Below are positions 10,993 through 20,188 of a stretch of 58,607 nucleotides of DNA, piece by piece. The notes below the pieces were generated by a model. It saw only the letters and a list, made by a program, of their open reading frames with translations, was not told the origin of the DNA and searched no databases. The position numbers and the translations under genes were made by a program. Source of the DNA: Deltaproteobacteria bacterium (GTDB taxonomy: Bacteria > SZUA-79 > Acidulodesulfobacterales > Acidulodesulfobacteraceae); the NCBI GenBank assembly GCA_023489335.1, contig JAMDCP010000006.1:1-58607 (forward strand), in the 5' to 3' direction. Each line of letters begins with the position of its first letter. Position 1 is the stretch's first letter.

Positions 10993-12990
10993 TCAGTATA
11001 TTGCATCATACAGGTAATAATTTCTTAAAACCTTTTTGACATAGTTTCTTGTTTGATTAAAAGGGATGGATTCAATGAATAACAGCATATTATCCCCCTT
11101 AAACGAATAAGTCTTCCAGTAATTAACGGCGTTTGGTCCTGCATTATAAGATGCTATGGCAAGATATTTTTTGTCGTTAAATTGGTTTAAAAGGGTTTTT
11201 AAATAATAGGAACCAAATTTAATATTAAGATTTTTAGAATAAAGCATAGGCGGATTAAAATTATAGCACCTAACCCTTTTTGCTATATAATACCCTGTGG
11301 AAGGTATAATCTGCATAAGCCCGATAGCGCTTGCGCTTGAATAACACGCTGGATTATAAAGGCTTTCCTGTCTCATAACGGCATAAATCAAATTAACAGG
11401 AACGCTGTAATGGTTTGCATACATGTTTACATAAGAAAAATAAGGCCGCGGGTAAGCCAATTTTAAAAAATTGGGGCTTTTAGCAAGAGATTTATCGTTA
11501 TAGAGTAAAATTGCGGCTAATTCCGAAAGCTGCCAGTAATCGCCGGAACGGTTCATAATATCCGCTAAACTTATCAAAGCCGCTCTATTTAGCTTCTTTT
11601 TATGAGTTTTAGCCGCTTTTCCCGCCTGTCTTATGATACCCCAAACTTCCATGTTTGCCAGAGAATAAATTTTAAGATTCAAAAATGCCCTCAACCTTTT
11701 AAATTTAGCATTTAAAGCAGGATTTTGTCTTAATGCCCCATTGAAAAGATGAAAATCTTTTTTAAGATTTAATTTTTTATGATTGTTAAGTTTAAAAGGG
11801 TCTTTCGTCTCTATTCTGGACATTATGCCGTAATACGAAAAAACCGATGCGCTTTTTACCAAATTAAAATAAAAAGAGGCTTTGTTTGTCATCCCGAGTT
11901 TTTTCAGTATAATGCCGTACCAAAACAGGTATTTCGCATTATTGCCGTAACTTCTAATAACGCTTAGAAGCGGCTCGAGCTCTTCTCTTGCATGTATAAC
12001 CTCTCCATTTTTTAAATCGTTTATAACCTTATCCCAGACTATTAATTTATAAATGGACAATCCCCGCCCGCTTAAATAACCGTGGGCCTTTACGATATGT
12101 TTCAAGAGGCTTAACGCCTTATTTTGTTCATGTAAATCATAATAATAGTAATAAACTTTCAGATATAAAAGCCGGAGCGATATGCTGCTATCCTTATTTT
12201 TGCCATTATGCCTTAATAATTTATTAACATCTTTTAAAAATAAAGGACTTTTTGCCATAAGCAAGTCTTTAATCTTTATTAAAGCGGCTTTTTGGCCGTT
12301 TATGCCATGTAATAGTTCTAACGATTTTACATAATAAGCATCGTAATACAAGTCCCGCGCCCTTTCGATTTTTTGAGGCTTTGTCAGGTATAAGCCGTTA
12401 AAGCCGGGGATATTCTTTAGCTTTTTAATTATATAATGTTTGCGGGAGAAATAGGGATAGCGGATATAAAGCCTTATCAAATAGCTCCTTGCTTCTTTAT
12501 AATTCTTTAATCGTAAATAAATTTTCGCGGTTTGAAAAATTGCGTATGGCCTTACGAACGAAGATTTCGAATGTTTAATAATATACTTAAAATGATCGAT
12601 TGCCGAATATAAATACCCGTCCTTTTTTTCCGAAACGGCAAGATAAAAAATAGAATTTTTATAAAAAACAAAATTTGGGTAATCCTTAGCCAGTTTAAAA
12701 AGCACATAATTTGCCTTACGGTATTCTTTTAATTTTACAAAGCAAATACCCTGGTAGTATAAGGCATAGCCGTCTAACAATCTTCCCTTAAGAGTGTAGA
12801 GCCAGAACAGGCCCGCCGCCTTTTTATAATTGCCTCCCTTATAAAAGTTATAGGCCTCTTTAAAATAAATCTCGTTTTTATTATATTTTTCATTATAACC
12901 GCTTAAATATGAAAAAGACTGCTTCAAATTTATAAAAAATGGCAGGATGATAAACGCGCAAAAAATGCATACTTTAATTAATCTTGGCAT
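10993..12990 (-). CDS. slt: Soluble lytic murein transglycosylase with TPR-like solenoid
   Basis: Periplasmic enzyme of 665 aa that cleaves the MurNAc-GlcNAc bond of peptidoglycan with formation of 1,6-anhydroMurNAc. An N-terminal signal peptide (about 1-27) is followed by a long alpha-helical TPR-like solenoid (about 35-480), as in Slt70. The C-terminal goose-lysozyme-like domain carries the catalytic Glu542 in MRQESLYNP, then SAIGLMQIIPSTG and the YNAGPNAV motif near 615. Very Lys/Tyr/Leu-rich sequence reflects the AT-rich genome. It lies between dapF (56 bp upstream) and ligA (9 bp downstream), a plausible cell-wall and housekeeping transcription unit. Confidence 0.93.
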   Translation of the reverse strand: MPRLIKVCIFCAFIILPFFINLKQSFSYLSGYNEKYNKNEIYFKEAYNFYKGGNYKKAAGLFWLYTLKGRLLDGYALYYQGICFVKLKEYRKANYVLFKLAKDYPNFVFYKNSIFYLAVSEKKDGYLYSAIDHFKYIIKHSKSSFVRPYAIFQTAKIYLRLKNYKEARSYLIRLYIRYPYFSRKHYIIKKLKNIPGFNGLYLTKPQKIERARDLYYDAYYVKSLELLHGINGQKAALIKIKDLLMAKSPLFLKDVNKLLRHNGKNKDSSISLRLLYLKVYYYYYDLHEQNKALSLLKHIVKAHGYLSGRGLSIYKLIVWDKVINDLKNGEVIHAREELEPLLSVIRSYGNNAKYLFWYGIILKKLGMTNKASFYFNLVKSASVFSYYGIMSRIETKDPFKLNNHKKLNLKKDFHLFNGALRQNPALNAKFKRLRAFLNLKIYSLANMEVWGIIRQAGKAAKTHKKKLNRAALISLADIMNRSGDYWQLSELAAILLYNDKSLAKSPNFLKLAYPRPYFSYVNMYANHYSVPVNLIYAVMRQESLYNPACYSSASAIGLMQIIPSTGYYIAKRVRCYNFNPPMLYSKNLNIKFGSYYLKTLLNQFNDKKYLAIASYNAGPNAVNYWKTYSFKGDNMLLFIESIPFNQTRNYVKKVLRNYYLYDAIY

Positions 12991-13046
12991 TTTATTATTT
13001 TACTTTATCACGCAATTAGATTAACTTTTATCTAAAATATCGAAGA

Positions 13047-13946
13047 TTACCGTTTGCCTGCCGGCAAATTAAAATATCCTGTAAAAACCTCTTCCGCTGG
13101 GCCCGCCATATAAATACCGTCCGTAAGCTCCCCCGATATTTTAAGTATTCCGCCGTAAAGGTTCACATTTAAACTGCCATGGTTTATTTTATTTGTCTTT
13201 CTCATAACGGAATACACGGCGCAAGCGCCCGTCCCGCATGCTAAAGTCTCGCCCGAACCCCTTTCCCATGTTCTAACCAGCACATTGCTATCGTCTAAAA
13301 CCTGAACAAATTCTACATTTGTCCTTTTTGGAAACATTGGATTATTTTCTATTAATGGCCCGTAAAAATGAACATCGAAATTTTTTACATCGTCAATGAA
13401 TATTACGCAATGAGGATTGCCCATAGAAACACAGGAAACCGTAAAATCCTTTCCTTTAACGGTTAATTTTTCCTCGACTATTTCGGAATTTCTAAAATCG
13501 GCAGGAATTTTAGAGACCTCGAAAGCAGGAAGCCCCATAAATACCCTCGCCTCTTTTACTTTGCCGTCCTTTAAAAACACCTCCACGGTTTTAATCCCCG
13601 CAAGGGTTTCTATACCTATGACCTTTTTATCGGTAAGATGGTGGTCATAAACATATTTGGCAAAGCATCTTATCCCGTTTCCGCACATCTCGCCTTCGGA
13701 GCCGTCGGCGTTAAACATGCGCATACGAAAATCCGCTTTGGCTTTAGAGCCGTTAGATACGGGGGATGCCGGCAAAATAACGATGATGCCGTCCGAGCCG
13801 ACCCCAAAATGCCTGTCGCTTATTTTGACGGCCAATTCTTTATAAAAATCAGTGTCATCCGCAACGCAGCCGGGCAAATCGTTTACGGCATCCAGATAAA
13901 GATAATCGTTGCCTGCCCCCTGGAGCTTGGTAAATTTGATATTCAT
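13047..13946 (-). CDS. dapF: Diaminopimelate epimerase
   Basis: Converts LL- to meso-diaminopimelate for lysine and peptidoglycan synthesis, without a cofactor. The 299 aa protein has the GNDYLYLD substrate loop (12-19) and the two catalytic cysteines, Cys88 in MFNADGSEGEMCGNGIRC and Cys237 in GSGETLACGTGAC. Together with dapL at 39.8-41.0 kb it suggests the aminotransferase (DapL) variant of the lysine pathway, in which tetrahydrodipicolinate goes directly to LL-DAP and then through DapF. It starts 27 bp after the stop of the BamE-like lipoprotein gene. Confidence 0.97.
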   Translation of the reverse strand: MNIKFTKLQGAGNDYLYLDAVNDLPGCVADDTDFYKELAVKISDRHFGVGSDGIIVILPASPVSNGSKAKADFRMRMFNADGSEGEMCGNGIRCFAKYVYDHHLTDKKVIGIETLAGIKTVEVFLKDGKVKEARVFMGLPAFEVSKIPADFRNSEIVEEKLTVKGKDFTVSCVSMGNPHCVIFIDDVKNFDVHFYGPLIENNPMFPKRTNVEFVQVLDDSNVLVRTWERGSGETLACGTGACAVYSVMRKTNKINHGSLNVNLYGGILKISGELTDGIYMAGPAEEVFTGYFNLPAGKR

Positions 13947-13973
13947 TCTTGAATTACCCTCCGCCTGTATTTA

Positions 13974-14378
13974 TCAATCTTGAATTTTATGCCTTTTTAA
14001 TATGTGTTTTAAGGATGTATTTCCCCGGGTGGTAAAGCTATGGGCAATAACAATTCCATTTTTTATCACGACATTGAGCTTTTGCTCATATTTCCTTGTC
14101 GAACTTGTAAGTATCTCATTGCCCAAATGCACATACTTATGGTAATAAAACCTGTATTTATATGTAACCTCGCCCGGAGTCAACGGATTTTTTTCAATGG
14201 CGTAAGGGGGGCCGAATATGGAGATGATTTGGGATTCGGTCGTCGTCCCGTTAATAATTTTATTTACATTGGTCGATATTATCGGCTTGCCCTGAATATT
14301 CCGTGTCGTAGCGCAACCGGTTAAGGCAAAAACGGATAAAAGTAAAACCGATAAAAGTAAAAAAGCTCTTTTTGTCAT
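13974..14378 (-). CDS. SmpA/BamE-like outer-membrane lipoprotein
   Basis: Short lipoprotein of 134 aa. A signal peptide ends in the lipobox LTGC (Cys22 predicted to be lipidated). The middle shows the SmpA/OmlA (BamE) pattern: a helix INGTTTESQIISIFGPPYAI followed by a beta-strand YKYRFYYHKY, matching the ..G.T..eV...fG.P.. motif. BamE is an accessory of the beta-barrel assembly machine, but many SmpA-like paralogues have other roles, so the function is only inferred. A strong ribosome binding site (GGAGG) lies 8 bp before the ATG. It is upstream of dapF in the same direction. Confidence 0.75.
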   Translation of the reverse strand: MTKRAFLLLSVLLLSVFALTGCATTRNIQGKPIISTNVNKIINGTTTESQIISIFGPPYAIEKNPLTPGEVTYKYRFYYHKYVHLGNEILTSSTRKYEQKLNVVIKNGIVIAHSFTTRGNTSLKHILKRHKIQD

Positions 14379-14506
14379 TTTAAATACCTCCGAAAACCGA
14401 AAATTTTCCTTAAAAATTATCTTTAATTAATTTCTCTTAATTTCAAATATTTTCAATTTTAACATAAGCAAGAAGATTACTTCAACCTTAACCTTTCCGC
14501 GTCAAC

Positions 14507-15478
14507 TTACTTTCTAAGCCTTGGGTCAACCAGAGCGTAGGCTATGTCCGCCATTAAATTGCCAAGAAGGGTAAGAATCGCGCCTATGACCAAAATACCC
14601 ATTATCGTGGGATAGTCGCGGGCAAGAACGCTCTGATAAAATAACCTGCCCATGCCGTTTATATCGAATATAGTTTCTATTATGACGCTTCCGCCGATAA
14701 GTCCCGGAACGCTTAATCCTAATATCGTTATAAATGGAATGAGCGCATTTTTTAAGGCATGCTTGTAAATGACCACCCATTCCTTTAATCCCTTTGCCCT
14801 TGCGGTCATGATATATTCCTGCCTATATACTTCAAGCATGTTTCCCCTTAAATACCTTGAAAGCCCTGCAATACCGCCAAATCCTGCAACAAAAACCGGC
14901 ATGACCAAATGTTTCCCTATATCGATAAACTTCCCCCACAATGAAAGAGAGCTGTAACCTACTGATGTTATCCCCCCTATCGGCAAAATACGCAAATCTA
15001 TTCCAAAAAATATTATTAATAGCAGCGCCACCCAGAAAGAAGGAGCGGCAAAGCCTATAAAAACTAAAACGGTGGATATTTTATCGAACAGTGAATTCTG
15101 TTTTACCGCGGATAACACCCCTATCGGTATCGAAAATATAAAGATAAATATTATCGCAAGCGTATTAATGATAATCGTAATCCCTATCGTTCTTTCAATC
15201 TCCGTTATAACTGGTTCGTGATTTGCCGTAAACGATAATCCAAAATTAAAAGTGGCTATCCTTTTTAGCCATTCTATATATTGCGTTAAAAGCGGCTTAT
15301 TTAAACCGTATAGTTTTTCGAGCTGAATCCTTGCGGACATGGACACCTTAGGATTTAACCCCAACTGCTCCGTTAAAGGATTACCGGGGGCAAGATGAAT
15401 GACAAAAAAGGATATCAGCGTAATTCCGATTAAAATCGGAATCATAAATAAAAATCTTTTAAAAATGTAAATACCCAT
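14507..15478 (-). CDS. dppB: Dipeptide/oligopeptide ABC transporter permease, DppB type
   Basis: Inner-membrane permease of 323 aa of the DppB/OppB family: about six membrane segments, an N-terminal GIYIFKRFLFMIPILIGIT start with LAPGNP, and the EAA loop YRQEYIMTARAKGLKEWVV that contacts the ATPase, then the C-terminal DYPTIMGILVIGA and DPRLRK. The matching DppC-type gene lies just upstream but on the opposite strand, which is unusual because these permeases are normally adjacent in one operon. No substrate-binding protein or ATPase gene is seen here, so the substrate (peptide, nickel or other) is undetermined. Confidence 0.9.
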   Translation of the reverse strand: MGIYIFKRFLFMIPILIGITLISFFVIHLAPGNPLTEQLGLNPKVSMSARIQLEKLYGLNKPLLTQYIEWLKRIATFNFGLSFTANHEPVITEIERTIGITIIINTLAIIFIFIFSIPIGVLSAVKQNSLFDKISTVLVFIGFAAPSFWVALLLIIFFGIDLRILPIGGITSVGYSSLSLWGKFIDIGKHLVMPVFVAGFGGIAGLSRYLRGNMLEVYRQEYIMTARAKGLKEWVVIYKHALKNALIPFITILGLSVPGLIGGSVIIETIFDINGMGRLFYQSVLARDYPTIMGILVIGAILTLLGNLMADIAYALVDPRLRK

Positions 15479-15565
15479 AATAAAATAGCTTATAGTTTTT
15501 TGTTTTTATTTATTATACAATAAGAAAGATGTATTTTAAAACAATATAACGCAGTTTAATATTTT
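15479..15565. promoter_or_regulatory. Divergent dppB/dppC intergenic promoter region
   Basis: This 87-bp AT-rich gap separates the oppositely oriented permease genes and must contain both start signals. On the minus strand there is a TGTATAAT extended -10 match (TATAAT at 15517-15512), about 34 bp before the dppB start; no convincing -35 is visible. The plus-strand promoter for dppC could not be placed. Ribosome binding sites are weak for both genes. Confidence 0.35.
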
Positions 15566-16402
15566 ATGAAAGAACTCATTAATGCCTTTAAAAATAATAA
15601 ATTAGCGTTAATTTCCCTCACATTTATTTTAATCGTAATTCTGGCTGCAATATTTGCCCCTTATATTGCCCCATACAACCCTGATAAAATAAATGTAAAC
15701 TCAATTTTACTGCCGCCAAGCTTTGCCCATCCTTTGGGAACAGACCAGCTTGGAAGAGATGTGCTGTCAAGGCTTATTTACGGCAGCAGGATTTCGATAG
15801 AGGTTGGATTTATCGCGGTTTCCATTTCTTTGTTTATCGGAATTATCGTCGGTTCATATGCGGGCTATTACGGCGGCATAATCGACAGCGTTTTAATGCG
15901 GTTTGTAGATATTATGCTGACATTTCCGTCTTTCTTTTTAATCCTTGCTATCAGCGCAATATTAAAACCCTCCATTATAAACATAATGATTATAATCGGG
16001 CTTACGTCGTGGATGGGGGTTGCCAGAATTATAAGGGCTGAATTTGCCCAAAACAAAGAAAAAGATTATGTTTTAGCGGCAAAAGCCGCAGGGGCTTCAG
16101 CTGCCTATATAATGTTTTCCGAAATACTGCCGAACACTATTGCCCCTATTTTAGTCTCCGCAACATTAGGCATTGCGGCGGCAATATTGATTCAAGCCTC
16201 GCTTGCCTTCCTCGGAATAGGAATAATGCCGCCGACGCCAAGCTGGGGAGGAATGCTCTCGAGAGGTAAAACTTACATAATGATTGCGTGGTGGCTTACG
16301 CTTTTCCCCGGAATTGCAATTCTTTTAACTGTTCTAAGCTTTAACCTTATAGGAGAGGCGGTCAGGGATGCGATGGACCCGAGATATTCCGGCAAAAAAT
16401 AA
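15566..16402 (+). CDS. dppC: Dipeptide/oligopeptide ABC transporter permease, DppC type
   Basis: Inner-membrane permease of 278 aa of the DppC/OppC family. The N-terminus has one membrane segment followed by the conserved APYIAPYNPDKINVNSILLPPS and HPLGTDQLGRDVLSRLIYGSR motif. Five further membrane segments follow, with the ATPase-contacting loop KDYVLAAKAAGASAAYIMFSEILPN and the C-terminal LSFNLIGEAVRDAMDPR. It should pair with the divergent dppB to form the channel of one importer. It converges on phoU, with its stop 33 bp from the phoU stop. Substrate is unknown. Confidence 0.92.
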   Translation: MKELINAFKNNKLALISLTFILIVILAAIFAPYIAPYNPDKINVNSILLPPSFAHPLGTDQLGRDVLSRLIYGSRISIEVGFIAVSISLFIGIIVGSYAGYYGGIIDSVLMRFVDIMLTFPSFFLILAISAILKPSIINIMIIIGLTSWMGVARIIRAEFAQNKEKDYVLAAKAAGASAAYIMFSEILPNTIAPILVSATLGIAAAILIQASLAFLGIGIMPPTPSWGGMLSRGKTYIMIAWWLTLFPGIAILLTVLSFNLIGEAVRDAMDPRYSGKK

Positions 16403-16435
16403 AATGATAGAAAATGCACGGGTTTTATTTCCATT

Positions 16436-17116
16436 TTAAAACTCGGGCAGGTTCCTTAAATCTTTCCCTAAGTCCATATAGAGCAATAACTCCATAATCT
16501 TTTGGGCATGGTCGGCAAACCTTTCGTATTTTCGCGCGATAAATATATAAGTTATATTGTTCTCCAATGCTTTTAAATTATTTATAGAGTTATTTATAAT
16601 ATCGACTACGATTTTATGGGACAATACATCGATAACATTTTCGTCTTTTATAATAATGTCTTTCAGTCCTATATTATCTTTGACCCCGTCGGAATACATC
16701 TTTATTGCCATTTTAAGCATTTCGTCGCCCCTTCTTGCAACATCTTCGAAATATGAATAAATACACTTAAATTCCTCCGAGGACGAAGAACCGTCTGTCA
16801 ACTTAAGCCCTATCTGGCAAATAGAAGCGCATAAATCTCCCATCCGTTCAAGGTCGGTTATTATTTTCATCGATGTAGTGATAAACATTAAATCGGCTGC
16901 TTCGGGTTGGTATAATGCCAGAAGTTTTATGCAGTTTTCATTAATATCGACTTCCGCCCTGTTTACTTTAAGGTCGTTTTTAATGGTGTCTTCGGCAAGT
17001 TTTTTATCCCTTTCGAAAAGAAATATAGTGGCATTGTTGAGCTGATTATTAACAATCTCGCTCATTTCGACAACATTTTTTTTCAATTTTGCAAGCTCGT
17101 TATCTAATATGTTCAT
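16436..17116 (-). CDS. phoU: Phosphate transport system regulator PhoU
   Basis: Cytoplasmic helical-bundle protein of 226 aa that couples the PstSCAB transporter to PhoR/PhoB signalling. Two repeated three-helix PhoU domains are visible, each with the conserved acidic metal-binding pattern: MKIITDLERMGDLCASI near 85-100 and IARKYERFADHAQKIMELL near 193-211. Length is typical. It follows pstB in the same direction after a 130-bp AT-rich gap, the usual pst-phoU order. Confidence 0.94.
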   Translation of the reverse strand: MNILDNELAKLKKNVVEMSEIVNNQLNNATIFLFERDKKLAEDTIKNDLKVNRAEVDINENCIKLLALYQPEAADLMFITTSMKIITDLERMGDLCASICQIGLKLTDGSSSSEEFKCIYSYFEDVARRGDEMLKMAIKMYSDGVKDNIGLKDIIIKDENVIDVLSHKIVVDIINNSINNLKALENNITYIFIARKYERFADHAQKIMELLLYMDLGKDLRNLPEF

Positions 17117-17246
17117 TTAACCGCCTTCCATCCTCGATTAATTTAAATTAATTAATTTTAGTTTATCTTATCTATTTAATTATAATTATATTTTCACAAA
17201 AATTAAATACTATTTTAATAATCAACCGTTATTGCTAAGTTCCGCT

Positions 17247-18011
17247 TTAATACCTGCTGGTTATAAAATTCTCCGTCCTTTTGTCCTTTGGCCTTGTAAA
17301 GAAATTACCCGCTTCGTCAAATTCTATAAGTTCTCCGTCAAGAAAAAATCCGCTGTAATCGGAAATTCTACCTGCCTGCTGAATATTATGGCTTACTATT
17401 ATAATGGTATAATATTTTTTGAATGTCGTAATCAAGTCTAATATAATGCTTGCCGAGGCAGGATCTAAATAAGCTGTGGGTTCATCCATTAAAAGAATGG
17501 ACGGGTTTGTCGCAATAGCCCTGGCAATGCATAACCTTTGTTGCTGGCCGCCCGAAAGAGAAAAAGCCGACTTATGAAGTTTATCCTTTACCTCATCGTA
17601 AAGACCAGCATATCTAAGACATTTCTCAACCCTTTCGGCAATAAACTCCCTATTTTTTATACCGTGTATTTTTAATCCGAAAGCAATATTGTCAAAAATA
17701 GATTTAGGAAATGGATTTGGGCTTTGAAAGACCATGCCGATATTTCTTCTTAACTCCACGACATCGACGGACTTATCGTATATATTTTTTCCGTCTATTA
17801 AAACCTCGCCCGTTAATTTAGCCCCCTCGGTATAATCGTTCATTCTGTTTAGCGTTCTTAAGAAGGTCGATTTTCCGCACCCGGAAGGGCCGAGTAAGGT
17901 GCAAACAGAATTTTTTTTAAAATATAGATTAATATTTTTTAAAAGATGATAATTTCCGTAATAGAAATTAAGATTTTTAACATTTACTTTAATTTCGTCT
18001 TGTTCCGCCAT
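17247..18011 (-). CDS. pstB: Phosphate ABC transporter ATP-binding protein PstB
   Basis: ATPase of the high-affinity phosphate importer, 254 aa. Walker A is GPSGCGKST (41-49), followed by the PstB-specific LNRMNDY (54-60). The Q-loop region is VFQSPNPFP (94-102), the ABC signature LSGGQQQR is at 152-159, and Walker B with D-loop is LLMDEPTAYLDP (173-184). Most PstB proteins have DEPTSALDP here, so the Ser-Ala to Ala-Tyr change is a small lineage variation. It is downstream of pstA (37 bp gap) and upstream of phoU. Confidence 0.96.
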   Translation of the reverse strand: MAEQDEIKVNVKNLNFYYGNYHLLKNINLYFKKNSVCTLLGPSGCGKSTFLRTLNRMNDYTEGAKLTGEVLIDGKNIYDKSVDVVELRRNIGMVFQSPNPFPKSIFDNIAFGLKIHGIKNREFIAERVEKCLRYAGLYDEVKDKLHKSAFSLSGGQQQRLCIARAIATNPSILLMDEPTAYLDPASASIILDLITTFKKYYTIIIVSHNIQQAGRISDYSGFFLDGELIEFDEAGNFFTRPKDKRTENFITSRY

Positions 18012-18047
18012 ATTAAATTTTTTCCCTTTCTAAAAAATCAAAAATTG

Positions 18048-18977
18048 TTATAAAAATTTTCTTGTTAAATAGTTTATAAGCCTTAACCCTAAATCTATCG
18101 CAAAAATAAAACAAAGCAGAACAACCGAAGCCGCTTCGGCTTTGACATGTAAAATTTTGGAAGGTTCGTGAATGTATATAAAAATCAGCATCGCCAGATC
18201 GCCCACGGCGCCGCCCGGTCCCGTAATGCCCGTAGGCATACCCGTATTGTAATAGTTTGTAAATAAAAGCGGGGCCGTCTGTCCGATAATATTCATTATG
18301 CCTAAAAGTATCCCCGTAAATATACCGCCCAGCGCCGCTTTAATTATAACCGATTTTGTCGCCTGCCATTTTGTCGCGCCCATAGCCAGCGCTCCCTCTA
18401 TATAACCTGAGGGAATCCGGTTTATAGCCTGTTCGGTCAACAGGGCAATAATAGGGGTCATAATAAAACCAAGCGTAAGCCCGCCGGCAAGCGCAGAAAA
18501 ACCAAAATGAAAACCTAAGCCTGCATTTGTGGAAAATACATAAAAACCCACAATACCCCAGACCACCGATGGAATTCCTATCATTAATTCATTTAACAGC
18601 CGCAGAAAAGTATTTGTTCTTTTCTTTCCAAAAAGGGATAAATATAATCCGGAACCGATGCCGAGCGGAACGGCAAAAATGGAAGCGATTACTACAAGAT
18701 AAACATCGCCTATAATTGCGTTTAATATTCCGCCCTGCGCCCCAATAGGAAAACCTGTTGGCAGAGTCGAAATAAATCTCCAGTTAAGGTATTCATGTCC
18801 TAAGGCAACCGCCTTATAAATAATGTGAAAAACCGGAAAAGCGCCTATAATGAAAGCCATTACCGCGAGAAATACCGCAATGCCGTTATAAAATTTTTTT
18901 CTTTTAATGTATCCCCTGTTTATAGGGAATACTGGCATTGGATCATCATCCTTTTTAATATTTGCAAGTTCCGCCAT
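18048..18977 (-). CDS. pstA: Phosphate ABC transporter permease PstA
   Basis: Inner-membrane permease of 309 aa with about six hydrophobic segments. Family motifs include GLYLSLFGKKRTNTFLRLLNE, the IPSVVWGIVGFYVF segment, and the EAA-type loop PSGYIEGALAMGATKWQATKS that docks onto PstB, then NIIGQTAPLLFT. It begins with a short charged cytoplasmic tail of about 30 residues. It starts 12 bp after the pstC stop and precedes pstB, so the three genes form one unit. Confidence 0.95.
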   Translation of the reverse strand: MAELANIKKDDDPMPVFPINRGYIKRKKFYNGIAVFLAVMAFIIGAFPVFHIIYKAVALGHEYLNWRFISTLPTGFPIGAQGGILNAIIGDVYLVVIASIFAVPLGIGSGLYLSLFGKKRTNTFLRLLNELMIGIPSVVWGIVGFYVFSTNAGLGFHFGFSALAGGLTLGFIMTPIIALLTEQAINRIPSGYIEGALAMGATKWQATKSVIIKAALGGIFTGILLGIMNIIGQTAPLLFTNYYNTGMPTGITGPGGAVGDLAMLIFIYIHEPSKILHVKAEAASVVLLCFIFAIDLGLRLINYLTRKFL

Positions 18978-18989
18978 AAATCCTCTTAA

Positions 18990-19934
18990 TCAACCCCCGC
19001 CGAATTGCGACCTGTTAAACCTTCCGCCTATAACCTTGTTCAATATATTCCTTCCGACAATATTAATTATGAGGCTGACAGCCAAAAGTATCAGCGCAAG
19101 CTCAACCTCGGCGGATGCGTATATGGGGCTAATTACCGCAAAGGTAAAGGTATTGGCAAGAACGGCCGATATCGTATAGCCGACGCTAAACAAAGACTTT
19201 GGAACGATAGCCTGATTCCCTATCAAAAGCACGACGGCGATAGTCTCCCCCACTGCCCTGCCGAAACCCAGTATTATTCCCCCGTAAATCCCGTTTAATG
19301 CGTAAGGCAGCGAAACATCTTTGATGACATCGAGCCTTGTAGCCCCCATAGCAAGCGCTCCGTCTTTTGCAATTTTAGGGACGGATTCCAGAGAGTCTTT
19401 CGTGATGGATGATATGATAGGTAGAATCATAAACGCCACGACAATGCTCGCCGCAAGTATCCCGTATCCGATATTCTCTTCGACCTTTAAAAATGGAATA
19501 CTCGAAAAATGGCGGTCAAAAAAAGGTTCGACAGATTCCCTCAGCCACGGAACTATGGTTAAAACACCCCAGACGCCGAAAACAACGCTTGGTATCCCTG
19601 CCAGCATTTCTATAATTACGGTAAAAATCCCCCTTAAAAATAACGGGCAGTATTCCTGAAGAAATATGCCTATGCCGAAACTAAAAGGTATGGCAAATAG
19701 CAAAGCAAGAAATGTTACCATAAAAGTTCCTGCAAGAAAGGTAAGCGCGCCAAAAACCTCTTTTGGAGGATTCCACTCTTTAACCCATAAAAATGAGAAG
19801 CCGTATCTGATAATTGCAGGGTAACTATAAAAAAGTATAACGGCAACCGCTATTAAAAAAACCGAAATAACGGATAGCACGAAAATAGAAAGGATAAACT
19901 TATACAGGTCGTCTTTGTATTTTAGATTAAACAC
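18990..19934 (-). CDS. pstC: Phosphate ABC transporter permease PstC
   Basis: Inner-membrane permease of 314 aa and the first gene of the local pst series. Motifs include FGALTFLAGTFMVTFLALLFAIPFSFG (split between two helices), EMLAGIPSVVFGVWGV, the loop KIAKDGALAMGATRLDVIKDV and GFGRAVGETIAVVLLIGN. The start codon is GTG, with an AAGGAAGG Shine-Dalgarno sequence about 10 bp upstream. The gene for the periplasmic binding protein PstS, which usually comes first, is absent. The 254-bp region upstream is shared with divergent queC. Confidence 0.94.
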   Translation of the reverse strand: MFNLKYKDDLYKFILSIFVLSVISVFLIAVAVILFYSYPAIIRYGFSFLWVKEWNPPKEVFGALTFLAGTFMVTFLALLFAIPFSFGIGIFLQEYCPLFLRGIFTVIIEMLAGIPSVVFGVWGVLTIVPWLRESVEPFFDRHFSSIPFLKVEENIGYGILAASIVVAFMILPIISSITKDSLESVPKIAKDGALAMGATRLDVIKDVSLPYALNGIYGGIILGFGRAVGETIAVVLLIGNQAIVPKSLFSVGYTISAVLANTFTFAVISPIYASAEVELALILLAVSLIINIVGRNILNKVIGGRFNRSQFGGG

Positions 19935-20188
19935 CTTAGGTAAAACCTTCCTTTTTTCTAAATTAATATTCCTTTATCAAATTTTGTCCGATTATAACAT
20001 ATCCGTTTAGGATTTTCATTAAAAAAATTATCCCCAATTATAATTAAGATGCATTATAATTATAATATATAACATTGGACAATTTACTTACCTTATAAAT
20101 TTTAACAAATGAATATTGCAAAATTATTACAGTTTTATTAAATTTTTGTTACAATTTATTCCAGTGGGAAAGGGGTGATTTTAAAAAT

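Noticed and set aside
16409-16440. Terminator between dppC and phoU
   Set aside because: GGGTTTTA and TAAAACTC can pair with one G-T pair, but the stem is short, overlaps the phoU stop and has no T tract.
20100-20188. Possible PHO box or preQ1 riboswitch upstream of queC/pstC
   Set aside because: TTACAG and TTGTTACA occur at about the right distance for a PHO box, but the direct repeat is weak, and no preQ1 aptamer pattern was visible.
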